Shown here piece after piece: positions 53,025-63,770 of a stretch of DNA of 64,000 bases. Origin of the DNA: Syntrophobacterales bacterium. Lineage in GTDB: Bacteria; Desulfobacterota; Syntrophorhabdia; Syntrophorhabdales; Syntrophorhabdaceae. The translations under genes were made by a program, and so were the position numbers. The stretch is taken from the NCBI GenBank assembly GCA_031274925.1, contig JAISPL010000030.1, positions 1-64,000 on the forward strand, read 5' to 3'. Position 1 is the first letter of the stretch. Each line of letters opens with the position of its first letter. Under the pieces are notes generated by a model. The model saw only the letters and a program-made list of their open reading frames with translations, was not told the origin of the DNA and did no database searches.

Positions 53025-54176
53025 ATGCGGATAACAAGGCGTGCGTCCGAAATCACCCCTTTCTATGTCATGGAGCTTCTCGAAAAGGCGAAGGCAATGG
53101 AGGCGAAAGGCGAGGATATTGTCCATATGGAGGTGGGAGAGCCTGATTTTCCGAGCCCCGCCCCGGTCAAAGAGGAGGCCATGAAGGCGATCAGCGAGAA
53201 CCGAACCTTCTATACCCATAGCCTCGGCCTTCCTGATTTAAGGGAAAGAATTGCCCGGTACTACCTTGAATCTCACAATGTGAACATCTCCCCTGAACGG
53301 ATAGTTATTACGAGCGGGACGTCAGGGGCTTTTCTGCTTTTGAGTGTTGCGCTTGTTGAGCGTGGAGACCTCCTTGTTCTCTCTGATCCAGGCTATCCCT
53401 GCTACAAGAACTTTGGCGCCATTGTCGACGCGGTCATTTTGCCTCTTCCGGTATCACACGAATCGAACTATGCCTTAACGGCGAACCATTTTCGTGATGT
53501 GAAGGAGGAACCCAGGGCGGTGATAATCTCAAACCCCTCCAATCCTACAGGCAGTGTATACGGGGAAAAGACACTTTCTGACCTTTACCAGTTCCTGTCC
53601 GGAAATGGTGTGTCGTTGATCGTGGACGAGATATACTCGGGCCTCTCTTACGGTTGCAAGGTAACCACCGCGCTTGCCATCTCGGATGAGATAATCGTGG
53701 TGAACGGTTTCTCGAAGACGTACGCCATGACCGGCTGGAGATTAGGTTGGATGGTCGTACCCGATGTACTCGTGAGGCCAATACAGAAAGTTGCCCAGAA
53801 CGTATTTATTTCTCCGCCGTCAATATCTCAGTATGCGGCTATTCATGCCTTTGCCGTAAAAGAAGAGCTTGACCGTATGGTAGAAACTTACAAAAAAAGG
53901 CGCGATTTTATGCTGAAAAGACTTAAGAAGCTTGGTTTTCGTATACCCGTCGATCCCCAGGGTGCATTCTATATTTATGCAGATATAGACAAATGGAACA
54001 TGGACAGTATGGTCTTTGTTGAGAGGGCGCTCCGGGAAGCGAAGGCTGCAATTACCCCTGGTTACGACTTTGGATCCTTCAGAGCTTCCTCCCATGTCCG
54101 CTTCTCCTATGCAAACAGCATGGAACGCCTTGCCGAAGGGTGTGACAGACTTGAGGCATGGCTGGCCGATCGTTAG
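53025..54176 (+). CDS. Class I/II PLP aminotransferase
   Basis: 383 aa from ATG 53025. N-terminal MRITRRASEITPFYVMELLE, HMEVGEPDFPSP, YTHSLGLPDLRERIARYYLE, ISNPSNPTGSVYGEKTL, the PLP lysine in NGFSKTYAMTGWRLGWMVV, and the C-terminal arginine in HVRFSYANSMERL. Aspartate-aminotransferase type (fold I); exact substrate cannot be read. ATG 52992 gives 11 extra residues before the conserved start and is less likely. Confidence 0.9.
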   Translation: MRITRRASEITPFYVMELLEKAKAMEAKGEDIVHMEVGEPDFPSPAPVKEEAMKAISENRTFYTHSLGLPDLRERIARYYLESHNVNISPERIVITSGTSGAFLLLSVALVERGDLLVLSDPGYPCYKNFGAIVDAVILPLPVSHESNYALTANHFRDVKEEPRAVIISNPSNPTGSVYGEKTLSDLYQFLSGNGVSLIVDEIYSGLSYGCKVTTALAISDEIIVVNGFSKTYAMTGWRLGWMVVPDVLVRPIQKVAQNVFISPPSISQYAAIHAFAVKEELDRMVETYKKRRDFMLKRLKKLGFRIPVDPQGAFYIYADIDKWNMDSMVFVERALREAKAAITPGYDFGSFRASSHVRFSYANSMERLAEGCDRLEAWLADR

Positions 54177-54286
54177 TTTAGCGCTCGTCTCGCGTTTTGT
54201 TGCGTCCTTACGTGGCGTATCCGTGGTAAGAGAGCGGGGGGAGGAGAGGCATATTATAGGTAAACGGATAGTATGGAGGTGGTGAA

Positions 54287-55669
54287 ATGGCAACAGGCAT
54301 GCTAATAGGTGCTTTTATAACAGGCATTCTCCTCGGCTTTTCGGTCGCCTGGGTCCTGGCGATGTTCAAGTTCCACCGGTCTATGGTCGATTTGGAGGGC
54401 AAGACCCGTGGCGCCGAGGCGGTTCTCAATGAATTCAGACAACAGATCGACGCAAAAGACCACGAGGCCATGGGCTTGCGTAATGAAATAGCCCTTGAGC
54501 AAAGCTCAAAAATTGAGGCAGTCACCAGACTCGAAGAGTCAAGGAAGAGTCTTGAGGGTGAGCGGCAGCTCCTCGACGTCATGAAAAAAGAGATGACCGA
54601 CACGTTTAATGCTCTGTCCTCTGCGGCGCTGAAAAGCAGCAGCGAGGATTTTATCAGACTCGCCTCCGAGCGTTTAGGAAAGGTGATTGAGACGACCAAG
54701 GGAAAGCTTGGTGAACACCAGGTGGCCATGGACGGAATGATCAAACCGCTCCACGAAACGCTCAAAAAATACGAAGAACAGATAAGGAGCATGGAAGAAG
54801 GACGGCTCAAAGCATACGGAAGCTTGGAAGAGCAATTGAGGACCCTGGCGTCAACCAATGAAAGCCTTCAGAGGGAGACGAACAATCTGGTCTCTGCATT
54901 GAGGAAGCCCCAAGTCAGGGGCCGATGGGGGGAGATGCAGCTCAAGAGGGTCGCGGAGCTGTCGGGTATGTCGATGCACTGTGATTTCACAGAGCAGGTC
55001 TCAGTGGACACGGATAAGGGTAAGGTAAGACCCGATATGGTTATCCATCTGCCTTCCGACCGGGAGATCGTAGTCGATTCAAAAGTATCCCTCGAAGCAT
55101 ATCTTGATGCAACGGCGGACCAGACAGAAGAGAGCAGGAAAGTAAAGCTGGAAAGGCATGCCCAGCAGGTAAGGACCCATATGAATCGCCTGTCATCAAA
55201 GGAATACTGGAGCCAGTTCGATAAATCCCCGGAATTTGTGGTCCTCTTTATCCCCGGCGAATCCTTCCTCGGGGCGGCCCTTGATATGGACACGACACTC
55301 ATCGAAGACGGTATCCAGAAGAATGTGATTATAGCAACCCCGACTACATTCATCGCCCTTCTGAGGGCGATCGCCTTCGGGTGGCGGCAGGAGCAGATCA
55401 CAAAAAACGCCCACGAAGTGAGATTGTTGGGCCGTGAGCTCTACGAACGTGTTTCTAAGATGACAGAACACTTGGACGCCTTGGGAAATGCCATAAGAAG
55501 AGGTACGGAGGCATATAATAAGACAATAGGCTCCCTGGAGGCCAGAGTCCTGCCTTCGGTGAGAAGATTCAAGGACCTTGGTGTAGAAGGCACGGAGATA
55601 CCTTTACTTAAACAGGTGGACAATTCTCCCCGAAAAGTGGAGACCATGGCGGAAGACACAGACGGATAG
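54287..55669 (+). CDS. rmuC: DNA recombination protein RmuC
   Basis: 460 aa. N-terminal membrane anchor MATGMLIGAFITGILLGFSV, a long coiled coil (residues about 35-200) and the RmuC nuclease-like core: RGRWGEMQLKRVAELSGM, PDMVIHLPSDREIVVDSKVS, EAYLDA, FIPGESFLGAALDMDTTLIE and VIIATPTTFIALLRAIAFGW. Limits inversions at short repeats, by family. Ribosome site GGAGG. It follows the aminotransferase by 110 bp. Confidence 0.93.
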   Translation: MATGMLIGAFITGILLGFSVAWVLAMFKFHRSMVDLEGKTRGAEAVLNEFRQQIDAKDHEAMGLRNEIALEQSSKIEAVTRLEESRKSLEGERQLLDVMKKEMTDTFNALSSAALKSSSEDFIRLASERLGKVIETTKGKLGEHQVAMDGMIKPLHETLKKYEEQIRSMEEGRLKAYGSLEEQLRTLASTNESLQRETNNLVSALRKPQVRGRWGEMQLKRVAELSGMSMHCDFTEQVSVDTDKGKVRPDMVIHLPSDREIVVDSKVSLEAYLDATADQTEESRKVKLERHAQQVRTHMNRLSSKEYWSQFDKSPEFVVLFIPGESFLGAALDMDTTLIEDGIQKNVIIATPTTFIALLRAIAFGWRQEQITKNAHEVRLLGRELYERVSKMTEHLDALGNAIRRGTEAYNKTIGSLEARVLPSVRRFKDLGVEGTEIPLLKQVDNSPRKVETMAEDTDG

Positions 55670-55760
55670 CAGAGTTGGATACACTTAATGCAAACTTAAG
55701 CCTAATAGCGAAGGCCTTATAAAACGGTCGGCTGAAGCGAAAAGAGAGACAGGAGGAAAG

Positions 55761-55961
55761 ATGCAAGATGAGGAAAGACTGAGAATTGTATTCAAACGAC
55801 TCATCGAAGAGATGGGGTATTACGACGAAGAATTTGCCGGCTGGACTGAACTTGCACACAACGCGGGGCTTGATGCTGCGGCGAGATTAATAGAGGAGGC
55901 GCAGAAATCAATACGGTCAGGAAACCTGGCCTTAAAAACCGCCTTGGAATTGATACGCTAG
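55761..55961 (+). CDS. Small helical protein of unknown function
   Basis: 66 aa, MQDEERLRIVFKRLIEEMGY, then DEEFAGWTELAHNAGLDAAA. Strong ribosome site AGGAGG before ATG 55761. Composition is that of a soluble all-helical protein; I do not recognise the family. It follows rmuC by 91 bp and may share its transcript. Short length keeps confidence moderate. Confidence 0.6.
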   Translation: MQDEERLRIVFKRLIEEMGYYDEEFAGWTELAHNAGLDAAARLIEEAQKSIRSGNLALKTALELIR

Positions 55962-56001
55962 AGTCTGCGTTTCCGCTCTTCCTTGTATCCTAATCCTTTT
56001 A

Positions 56002-56781
56002 TCATCGGGAGTTGACCTTAAAGACCTTCACTTCGTCGTCCTTCGTTGCCCCGACCTTATCCTGAAAACTTCCCTTAAAGTATCCGAACTCTAGGTATCC
56101 AGAGCTGCCGAAAAGGCATGTGAAATCGTTTTCGTAATAGCTTGCCGAGATGTTGGAGAAGGACATAGCGCCTATCTCAACCTTAAATGAGATTCCTTTC
56201 GCAAAACCGCGGAGTGTATCTTCGGAGATATTGGTGATCCCATTTCCGAACCTGTCGAATCTCACCACTTTTCCTTTGAGTACCTCGCCTTCAGTGATAG
56301 GAAGGAGACCGCCCAAGCAGACCGGATCGTCTATCTGACGTCCGAAGGCCACGGGAAGCTCCCCTTTAGAAAGATGAGCGGCCACGGGAGAAAATATGTC
56401 CCTCCCATGAAATGTGGAGCTCACAGTGGGAAGCATGAATTCAGGATTCTCTATAACGTGCGCAAAGGGGGTTTCGCCCATGACAAGACTGAAGATGCCG
56501 TTATCGGGCCCGACAAAAATATGGTTATGGCTAAGGATGATAATGGGTCTTCGGGCGCTTCCCACCGTGGGATCGACGACCGCGATATGCACGGTTCCTG
56601 CAGGGAACCAGCGGTAGTTCTCATGGACGAGAAAGGCACCTTCCCTGATATCCTGAGCCTCCACTGTATGGGTTATATCCACAATCGCCGCATTGGGGTT
56701 AATTGAGAGGATTACCCCCTTCATGATGCCTGCATAGGCGTCTTTCATTCCGAAGTCCGTGAGAAGGGTTATGATTTTCAC
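56002..56781 (-). CDS. SAM hydroxide adenosyltransferase (DUF62)
   Basis: 259 aa. Hydrolyses S-adenosylmethionine to adenosine and methionine, by family (relatives: fluorinase, chlorinase). MKIITLLTDFGMKDAYAGIM, IVDITHTVEAQDIREGAFLV, HIAVVDPTVGSARRPIIIL and VGPDNGIFSLVM are typical, with the DFG...D and DPxVGS motifs of the hydrolase type. It starts 2 bp after mtnA, so the two are coupled and both deal with SAM by-products. Confidence 0.92.
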   Translation of the reverse strand: MKIITLLTDFGMKDAYAGIMKGVILSINPNAAIVDITHTVEAQDIREGAFLVHENYRWFPAGTVHIAVVDPTVGSARRPIIILSHNHIFVGPDNGIFSLVMGETPFAHVIENPEFMLPTVSSTFHGRDIFSPVAAHLSKGELPVAFGRQIDDPVCLGGLLPITEGEVLKGKVVRFDRFGNGITNISEDTLRGFAKGISFKVEIGAMSFSNISASYYENDFTCLFGSSGYLEFGYFKGSFQDKVGATKDDEVKVFKVNSR

Positions 56782-56783
56782 GA

Positions 56784-57815
56784 TCAGGGCGAAAACAGCA
56801 TGGCTATCTGTTTTTTGAAGGGCCTATTAACGATGCCCTTCTCCGTTATGAATGCGGAAATGTACTTTGATGGCGTGACATCGAAGGAATAGTACCTCGC
56901 CTTTACGTCCTGAAGGGTGACGAGAGTCTTCCTGAAGTATTTAACTTCCTTTCCGTCCCTCTCCTCTATATCGATTTTGTTCCCATTATTAAGGGACCAG
57001 TCAAAGGTCGAGACGGGAGCTGCGACGTAAAAGGGAATTTTATACTCTCTGGCTGCGAGGGCTATCATGTATGTGCCTATCTTATTTGCCGTATCGCCAT
57101 TCCCCACGATCCTATCCGCCCCCACAATCACTTTATCGATGACCTTGTAATAGCAGAGAATGCCTACATGGTTGTCCGGGATTAGTTCAACGTCAATCCC
57201 CAGGTTTTTAAGCTCGAAAACGGTGAGACGGGCACCCTGGAAGTAAGGCCTTGTCTCCGTGGCAAAGACTTTTATTCGTTTCCCGGCATCATGGGCAGCC
57301 TTTATCACGCCGAGCGCGGTGCCGTAGCCGCCTGTCGCAAGAGCGCCGGCATTGCAGTGGGTAAGAATGGTGTCTCCGCTATCAATAAGCTCCGCGCCGT
57401 AACGGGAAAGGAGTTGATTATTTTCTACATCTTCGCCGTGGATGGCCATAGCTTCACGGGTGGCATATTCGAGGAGGAGGGGGTTGTCCAGGTAGACCCG
57501 GCATTTGTTCTCCATCCGCTTGACTGCCCATGCGAGGTTGACTGCCGTGGGCCTTGTCGTGATAAGCGTTCGACAGATGAGTTCTAGTTCGGATAGGCTG
57601 ACGTGTCTCTTTTTTTGAAGTATCCTGGCAATGCCGATGACTACGCCATAAGCGGCTGTGACGCCAATGAGGGGGGCGCCCCTTACGACCATTTTTCTGA
57701 TGGCCGCTACCACATCTGTAAGTTTGGTGCACCGGACAAATTCTTCCCTGAAAGGAAGTTTCCTCTGATCAAGGACGAAGAGAGAACCGTTTTTCCAGTA
57801 TATGTGATCGGTCAC
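56784..57815 (-). CDS. mtnA: Methylthioribose-1-phosphate isomerase MtnA
   Basis: 343 aa. Isomerises methylthioribose 1-phosphate to the ribulose form in the methionine salvage pathway; in anaerobes it may also act on 5-deoxyribose 1-phosphate. Signatures: LFVLDQRKLPF, MVVRGAPLIGVTAAYGVV, ILTHCNAGALATGGYGTALG, KIKVFATETRPYFQGARLTV-like stretch and VIVGADRIVGNGDTANKIGT. Complete. It lies 58 bp after gatB on the same strand. No other mtn gene is in view. Confidence 0.94.
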   Translation of the reverse strand: MTDHIYWKNGSLFVLDQRKLPFREEFVRCTKLTDVVAAIRKMVVRGAPLIGVTAAYGVVIGIARILQKKRHVSLSELELICRTLITTRPTAVNLAWAVKRMENKCRVYLDNPLLLEYATREAMAIHGEDVENNQLLSRYGAELIDSGDTILTHCNAGALATGGYGTALGVIKAAHDAGKRIKVFATETRPYFQGARLTVFELKNLGIDVELIPDNHVGILCYYKVIDKVIVGADRIVGNGDTANKIGTYMIALAAREYKIPFYVAAPVSTFDWSLNNGNKIDIEERDGKEVKYFRKTLVTLQDVKARYYSFDVTPSKYISAFITEKGIVNRPFKKQIAMLFSP

Positions 57816-57873
57816 GACGCCGCCCCAGCATCTTTATTTTTCCGGATGATCTGCCGCTTAGGCGAGACGCTGG

Positions 57874-59325
57874 TCATTTTTCCTTCAGTCTCCTCAGGAG
57901 AAGATCGTTTAGGAGCTTGGGATTTGCCTTTCCTTTGGTTTCCTTCATCGCCTGCCCCACAAAGAATCCGAGGAGTTTCTCTTTTCCTGCCCTGAAGTCG
58001 GCCAGCTCCTTAGGGGATCTTTCCAAAATTGCGTCTATAGTGGCGATGAGAGCGTTTTCGTCTGAAATCTGAATCATTCCTTTTTCCTCGACCAACCGCT
58101 TAGGGGATATGCCCCGCTCATAGAGCTCGTGGAATATTTCTTTGCCTATCTTGATGCTTATTGTCTCCTCCTTTATGAGGGAGAGTAGCTCAGCGAGGTG
58201 CGCGGGAGCAAGAAGCGCATCTTTCAGCGACAGGTTTCCCGTCTTCAATTCTCTCAAAAGTTCGGTCATGATCCAGTTACTCACGGTCTTCGGTTCATTG
58301 AAAAACTTCAAGGTCGCTTCAAAATAGTCGCCTAGCGCCTTGTCCGACACGAGTATCTCCGCATCATATTTAGGAAGACCGTAGTCGCTCATAAACCGCT
58401 CCATTTTCGCGATGGGCAGCTCGGGAAGTCTCTTTCGTATATCCTCTACCCAGGCGTTGTCAATGGTGAGCGGCAGGAGGTCGGGCTCAGGGAAGTACCT
58501 GTAGTCATGGGCTTCTTCCTTGCCTCTCATGGAGTAAGTTACTCCCTCATCCACATTGAAGAAGCGGGTTTCTTGGACGACTTCTCCGCCTCGTTCCAAA
58601 AGTTCAATCTGTCTCGTTATCTCGTACGCAAGCGATCGTTCTATATACCTGAAAGAGTTCAGGTTTTTCATCTCCGTCCTAGTACCCAGTTCTGTGTCGC
58701 TCCTCTTTTTCACCGATACGTTGGCGTCGCACCTGAAGCTCCCTTCCTCCATATTGCCATCGCAGATCTCAAGGTACATGAGTATATCCCTTAAAGCCTT
58801 CAAGTAGAGGACCGCCTCTTCTGGCGTTGAAATATCCGGCTCACTCACGATCTCAAGGAGGGGTACGCTCGAACGGTTATAGTCCACGAGACTGTACGAG
58901 CTCGTCTCAATTGTAGCCTCATGGACGAGCTTTCCCGCATCTTCCTCCATGTGAATTCTTAAGATACGGATTCTCTTCTTCTCTCCTCCCACGAAAATAT
59001 CGAGATAGCCGTGCTCACATATTGGTTTTTCATACTGGGATATCTGGTATCCTTTGGGAAGGTCCGGGTAATAATAGTTCTTCCGGGCAAAGATGCTTTT
59101 CTCGTTGATTCTGCAATTGAGCGCTAGCCCCAATTTGATCGCGAAATCGACCACCTTCTTGTTGAGCACCGGCAGTGCACCTGGCAGGCCCATGCAGGTA
59201 GGACATGTATGGCTGTTCGGCTCTCCACCGAACTTGGTTGAGCATCCGCAGAATATCTTGCTTTCCGTAAGCAGATGGGCATGTACCTCAAGACCCATGA
59301 CCGCTTCGTAATCAGATTGGCTCAC
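57874..59325 (-). CDS. gatB: Asp/Glu-tRNA amidotransferase subunit B (GatB)
   Basis: 483 aa. Converts misacylated Glu-tRNA(Gln) or Asp-tRNA(Asn) with GatA and GatC. N-terminal [20 protein letters not shown], zinc-site cysteines ([20 protein letters not shown]), central [20 protein letters not shown] and C-terminal tRNA-contact YqeY-like domain ([20 protein letters not shown]). Complete; usual length. gatA and gatC are not in the window. Heads the gatB-mtnA-SAM hydrolase run. Confidence 0.97.
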   Translation of the reverse strand: MSQSDYEAVMGLEVHAHLLTESKIFCGCSTKFGGEPNSHTCPTCMGLPGALPVLNKKVVDFAIKLGLALNCRINEKSIFARKNYYYPDLPKGYQISQYEKPICEHGYLDIFVGGEKKRIRILRIHMEEDAGKLVHEATIETSSYSLVDYNRSSVPLLEIVSEPDISTPEEAVLYLKALRDILMYLEICDGNMEEGSFRCDANVSVKKRSDTELGTRTEMKNLNSFRYIERSLAYEITRQIELLERGGEVVQETRFFNVDEGVTYSMRGKEEAHDYRYFPEPDLLPLTIDNAWVEDIRKRLPELPIAKMERFMSDYGLPKYDAEILVSDKALGDYFEATLKFFNEPKTVSNWIMTELLRELKTGNLSLKDALLAPAHLAELLSLIKEETISIKIGKEIFHELYERGISPKRLVEEKGMIQISDENALIATIDAILERSPKELADFRAGKEKLLGFFVGQAMKETKGKANPKLLNDLLLRRLKEK

Positions 59326-60525
59326 AATTCCACCTCGTACTTATTAGTAATGGTACTAATATACACCAGTTAGGGCCTATTTTCCAAATAAAGCTTGAGT
59401 GCGAAGCGCAGAAAAAGACAGTCATTAGTCGTTAAAAACAGTAAAAGACCAAAGGCGGCAAAAGGCAAGTATTTTATGTAGTCTCGATCGTTTTGTTTTC
59501 GACCTCCATGGAATCTTTCTTGTACTCCTCCACGGTTTTTTTGGTCTTTCCCAACTGCTAATGACGGGCGACTGGCGGCGCTTCTTCGCTTCTTGAGTTT
59601 CGCTTTGACTCTTTTTTCTTCAGCGCATGAGATAGACTCTTGAGAGCAAGGGACCTGTCTGCGGGGTCGAGATGGACATTGAAGGATGGAGAATTTTCCG
59701 TGTTGGATCTCGCTGCCTTCATGGTTTGCTACAAGGCATTGGTTTTCAGTTTTGATGCCGAAAATACCAGGACGAATTTTCTGCTTGGGCCTCATGAACC
59801 TCCAAGTTTACCTTGATGGCAAAGACCAGAGACGTATAATATACGGAGGGAGGGGAATTCCTTTATTACTGTTGACGCTACAGTAATCTGTCCGAATAAC
59901 TTGGGCTGGGTGTCAGAATCTTTGACTCTGTGATGCAAGAAGCTGGGATCAGCCTATTCATTTCTTATCGACCCGCTGATCACCGTAACAGAAGACTTCT
60001 CTGATATACCTGAGTCGTAGAGTCGGCCACCATACAGACCTCTCACAGAATAGGCAACACATGCTGACCCGAGTCCAGTATCCTCGCATACGTGTTGGCC
60101 AAAACCAACCTGTCCTGCTCATATTCGTGCTGATTATCTGCAAACTGCTTCGGTTGAGTTCGCGATAGAACCATGAGACATACCCCACACACCCGGCCAA
60201 AGACATGGTACACGCTATGGACAAAGAGCCGCTTGGCGAGATAACTGCTTACCGTGTAAAAGACTCCTCAATGATAATCGGCTTTCCTTCACTCCGTTAA
60301 TTTATATAAAGAAAGCTAAGACACAAATCTCGCTGCGGCAAGCCGCACGGTATTGCGGAACGAAGCCGAGCTTAATGCCCGGTCGCGAAAACTTAACTGC
60401 TTTGGTCACTTGGAGGCGTTGTGTAAAGGCCCTGCTACCGGCGACTTCTGTTTTCCAGGAGAAGCTGGGGAAATTACGGTTACAAGATTGACTTTTCAAA
60501 CTCACCATGCTAAATAAAAGTGAAC
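59326..60525. other. Large gap before tRNA-His
   Basis: About 1.2 kb. The minus-strand end near 59326-59370 should hold the gatB promoter. I see no coding region with protein-like composition on either strand, nor a known RNA. Probably decayed sequence. Confidence 0.4.
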
Positions 60526-60601
60526 GGTGGATGTAGCTCAATGGCAGAGCATCAGGCTGTGGACCTGGGGGTTGGGGGTTCGAACCCCCTCATCCACCCC
60601 A
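60526..60601 (+). tRNA. tRNA-His (anticodon GTG)
   Basis: Cloverleaf with encoded CCA: acceptor GTGGATG/CATCCAC, with G at -1 (60526) opposite discriminator C, the His identity pair; D arm GCTC...GAGC, anticodon stem CAGG/CCTG around loop CTGTGGA (GTG), T arm GGGGG TTCGAAC CCCCT. Confidence 0.95.
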
Positions 60602-60869
60602 TTTGTATATAAGGACGCTCGGTCTCCATACGACCCTTTCCGATGGGATGTAGTTGATTGTTAAGTCCTTCCTGCGTGGTCCAGTAGTGTAAGCATCCTA
60701 ACTTGATTGAGCCGTTATGACCTGCCCCATGTCCCTTGTATCACCTTCAGAGTTAGTCTTCCTGCAAAATATCTCTTGTTGGGCATCGCGGCCTTAAGGC
60801 GCAGGCGGTTTATACCCCAGAAAAGTGCGCGGCTTGGATGGTGTTGTACTCTTTTCTCCAGTTTTCACC

Positions 60870-61160
60870 TTAGCTTTCAAAGAGCTTAATGAAGATCTCC
60901 GTCCATGAGTTTCCCGTTAAAAGACTCGATATAGCCGTTCTCCAACGGGCTCTATGAAGAGGGTTACCATCCTGAGCCTCACAAGCCACTTTCTCACTGC
61001 CTTTGCGTGAACTCCGGTCCGTTGCCGGAGCGTATATGCTTCCGGTATCCCCCAATTTCTCTATGACCTGGTGGGAAGTAATCTTTCTCGTCATGGCGAT
61101 AGTCAGATACTCCTTGGCAAACTTGTCGATGATGTTGAAGGTCTTCCCCTAAATAGCTCC
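60870..61160 (-). mobile_element. Decayed IS3-family OrfB relic
   Basis: Minus-strand scraps of an IS3-type integrase: FNIIDKFAKEYLTIAMTRKI, TSHQVIEKLGD, then EFTQRQ- and ENGYIESFNGKLMDGDLH-like pieces in neighbouring frames (normally ..NIIDEFTREC.., ENGYIESFNGKLRDELL). The frames are broken by several shifts. It lies 270 bp from tRNA-His. Confidence 0.75.
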
Positions 61161-61269
61161 ACGCGTGATTCTTATAGTCAGGCCTGAGTCTTACGCATGG
61201 AGAATATTAACCAAAAGGCATATTCATCATATAATAGTACCAAAAAAGTCGGATGGTACTGTTATGGGA

Positions 61270-61938
61270 TGCAAGAACTTCAAGTTGGGAGGGTTGTCAA
61301 GAGCGGGAAGGTACGTGGAAATTAGCAGTACAAGTGCAAAGAATGCGGTTACTTCTTCGTAATTGGCGATGAACGGACAAACCAAGAAAATGGCGGCGCT
61401 AAAAGCACTGCGTGCCTTTCTTTACTTGTTAGGCAAAGGATCCTATAATAGCGCAACCGTTCGTTGATGTACCACTGGATCAGGGAGGCTGGTCTTAACG
61501 CTGAGGAACAGGTGATAGGCGGAGAAATCACCGAAATCGAGTTCGATGAGATGTGGCACTTCATACAGTCAAAAAAACTTTGGCTCATCAAAGCCCTTGA
61601 GAGCTATCGCCTGGGTTCTCGGTGGTCGTGATAGCGCGCAACATTCAAACAGCTTTACAACAATGAGAAACGGCACATTCTTCACGGACAATTGGGACGT
61701 TTTTGCCGAAGTTTGCCATATCCTCGGAAAAGGCGGGACCCACACGATCGAACGTGATAACAGCAACACCCGTCATCATTTAGGGAGGTTTACGCATCAA
61801 ACGAAAGTCGTTTCAAAAAGCCCGGTCATGGTGGATTTGCCGATCCGTTTGTGGAGCGCATTGACTAAGCCGGAAATCTTCAGACTCTGGCAATATCAAA
61901 TGATGTATATCTTTAAGGTAAACACTCTCTACGCATGA
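61270..61938 (+). mobile_element. Decayed IS1-family transposase gene
   Basis: Broken in several frames. N-terminal zinc-ribbon piece VVKSGKVRGN then a stop and QYKCKECGYFFV; middle EIEFDEMWHFIQSKK; after a shift VLGGRDSAQH, TDNWDVFAEVCHILGKGGTH, TIERDNSNTRHHLGRFTHQT and KVVSKSPVMVDLPIRLW. The pattern is that of IS1-family transposases with DDE-type F-D-E-M-W and H-H-L-G-R-F. At least two frameshifts, so inactive. Homologous to the fragment at the left window edge. Confidence 0.85.
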
Positions 61939-62542
61939 ACCGTCCGCAAGCTACAGTCTTCTTCGCTTCGGTTGTTTCTTCGGTGCCTTGAATCTTTCCT
62001 TCCTCCATATTCGTTCCACTCGTTTGTGTAACCCTCGCTCCGGAGGAACCCCGTGATCATCCGATATAGGTGCTGGCTATGGGACTGCCATGTGACCGCC
62101 TTCCTCCTCCCTCAAATTCAATCCAGAGTTATAATTTACCTGTATGGACCGGGTTTTTTGGGGGGCAGGGCAGGCCATTGAGGCAGTATGGTTTAAAATA
62201 AAGGGTGGATGGGAAAACGGGCCACGTCATTCGTGACACGGCCCGTATTATCCTCGACAGTCTGCCGAACGCTACCTATCCTATATAGACTTCACAGGAA
62301 CACCTATTTCGTCAAAAGACCGCTCCGCCATTAGAGGTGTCCGATAACTATGACACAGGCTGTGGAGGATGGCATGGCATACCCTTATTTATTACGAGGA
62401 GCCGTGTTATCACTTGAGACTGGATGAGGACATGAGGCTCATTGACGGGGAGTATGTTATATAGCGGTGGCGCTGAGCCGTATGATCTCAAGAAAAGCAA
62501 GGAGGAGCTTGCCAGATGAATCCATCCTCGGCGCGGCGCTTC
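61939..62542. other. Intergenic stretch with UUCG hairpin
   Basis: No gene recognised. At 62218-62245 a hairpin with outer stem CGGGCC/GGCCCG, inner GTCA/TGAC and loop TTCG. A 3' scrap ending at 62464 (EEPCYHLRLDEDMRLIDGEY) reads like the end of some protein but is not assignable. Confidence 0.4.
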
Positions 62543-63268
62543 TTACGTCAGGTAGGGCTCCCAGGCCTTGGCGGTTTTTATTACGTAGTCGGCTGGAAGA
62601 TTTTTCGCTATCTGATTGTGTCCCGGCAGAAGCATACCGACTTCCAGTTCCGCGAGCCGATAGAGGGATGCTTTCAGTTGGGCCGCATTGGCGCCGTAAA
62701 GGTCAAACCGGCCTATGGCGTAGTCCGCGTAAATCACGTCACCGGGAATCAATGTTTTGAGAGCGCGACTGTAAAGCGCGATCCCTCCCATGGAATGGCC
62801 GGGAATATGGATGACCTCCCATTCCATGTTTCCGAGGTTTAACGTCTCGCCGCCCTCCAGTTTACAGTCCACTTTGAACGCAAAGGCTTCATCCTTCAGT
62901 CCGTATTGCATCTGGCACATATTTTTAAATTCCTTCATCCCGTACACCGCATTGTCCTGCCCTTTCTCAAGGAGTTCTGCTTCCATCGTGTGCACCCAAA
63001 GCTCTACGCCCGGTATCTGTTTCTGTATCTCGGAGAGACAGCCGATGTGGTCGAGATGGGTATGGGTCATGATGACCCTCTTGATCGACGACAGATCAAT
63101 ACCCATCCTCTTTATGGCCCCGATCTTGTAGTTTCCCTTTCCTGTGAGTCCTACGTCGATCATGGACAGGTCGCCCGAGGCCGGATCACCTATTATGTAC
63201 ACATGTGAGTCAGGAATGAATTCATCCTGTCCTGCCACGAATTGAATACCTTCCGCTATTTTTGTCAT
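62543..63268 (-). CDS. MBL-fold metal-dependent hydrolase
   Basis: 241 aa. Metallo-beta-lactamase fold with the metal motif THTHLDHIGC (HxHxDH), DVGLTGKGN upstream, HIPGHSMGGIALYSRALKTL (second His), and ADYAIGRFDLYGANAAQLKA and MLLPGHN near the C-terminus. Enzyme class (glyoxalase II-like or other) cannot be fixed. Lone gene; a good start ATG at 63268 with an upstream AAGGAGT-like site. Complete. Confidence 0.85.
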   Translation of the reverse strand: MTKIAEGIQFVAGQDEFIPDSHVYIIGDPASGDLSMIDVGLTGKGNYKIGAIKRMGIDLSSIKRVIMTHTHLDHIGCLSEIQKQIPGVELWVHTMEAELLEKGQDNAVYGMKEFKNMCQMQYGLKDEAFAFKVDCKLEGGETLNLGNMEWEVIHIPGHSMGGIALYSRALKTLIPGDVIYADYAIGRFDLYGANAAQLKASLYRLAELEVGMLLPGHNQIAKNLPADYVIKTAKAWEPYLT

Positions 63269-63735
63269 AAGTGTAGACTCCTTATCTCATTATAACGCTA
63301 TTTTACGTGGTTAATGCACCGAAATCAAGGCTATTCGTGAGACTGTTCTGTGGTGATGGGTTTGGCTATGCCACTTGCCTTAAGGTAGGATAGCCACTCT
63401 CCCACCTACAATATCACCAAGCATTGGCCGATCTTCTTGAGTCGCCATGCTGTATCTGGTACCCTATCCAGGATTTTTCCGGATGGAACAACAACCGCGA
63501 GTGTTTCCCCTTCTCTCTGCGTCATCCGCTCCACATTCTACGTGTTTCGATAATGACTGTCTTCAAATTCTGCACTCCACATCTTCTTTTGGGCTATTCC
63601 GCTTCCGCTATTCGCTGTCTCTATATTTGTACTCCATTCCGTACAGACAGAAATGGGTGAAATGGCGGAAGCTCAATGCCTATTTAAGAAGTGGAAGCGG
63701 GCAAATTTACCCTTTTTGAAGTTGTAATTTTTTAG

Positions 63736-63764
63736 TTGACAGGAGATTGATTACGCAGTATTAT
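63736..63764 (+). promoter_or_regulatory. Near-consensus sigma-70 promoter
   Basis: TTGACA (63736-63741), 17-bp spacer, TATTAT (63759-63764). One of the best promoter matches in the window. A transcript would begin at about 63771. Confidence 0.75.
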
Positions 63765-63770
63765 CTGACA

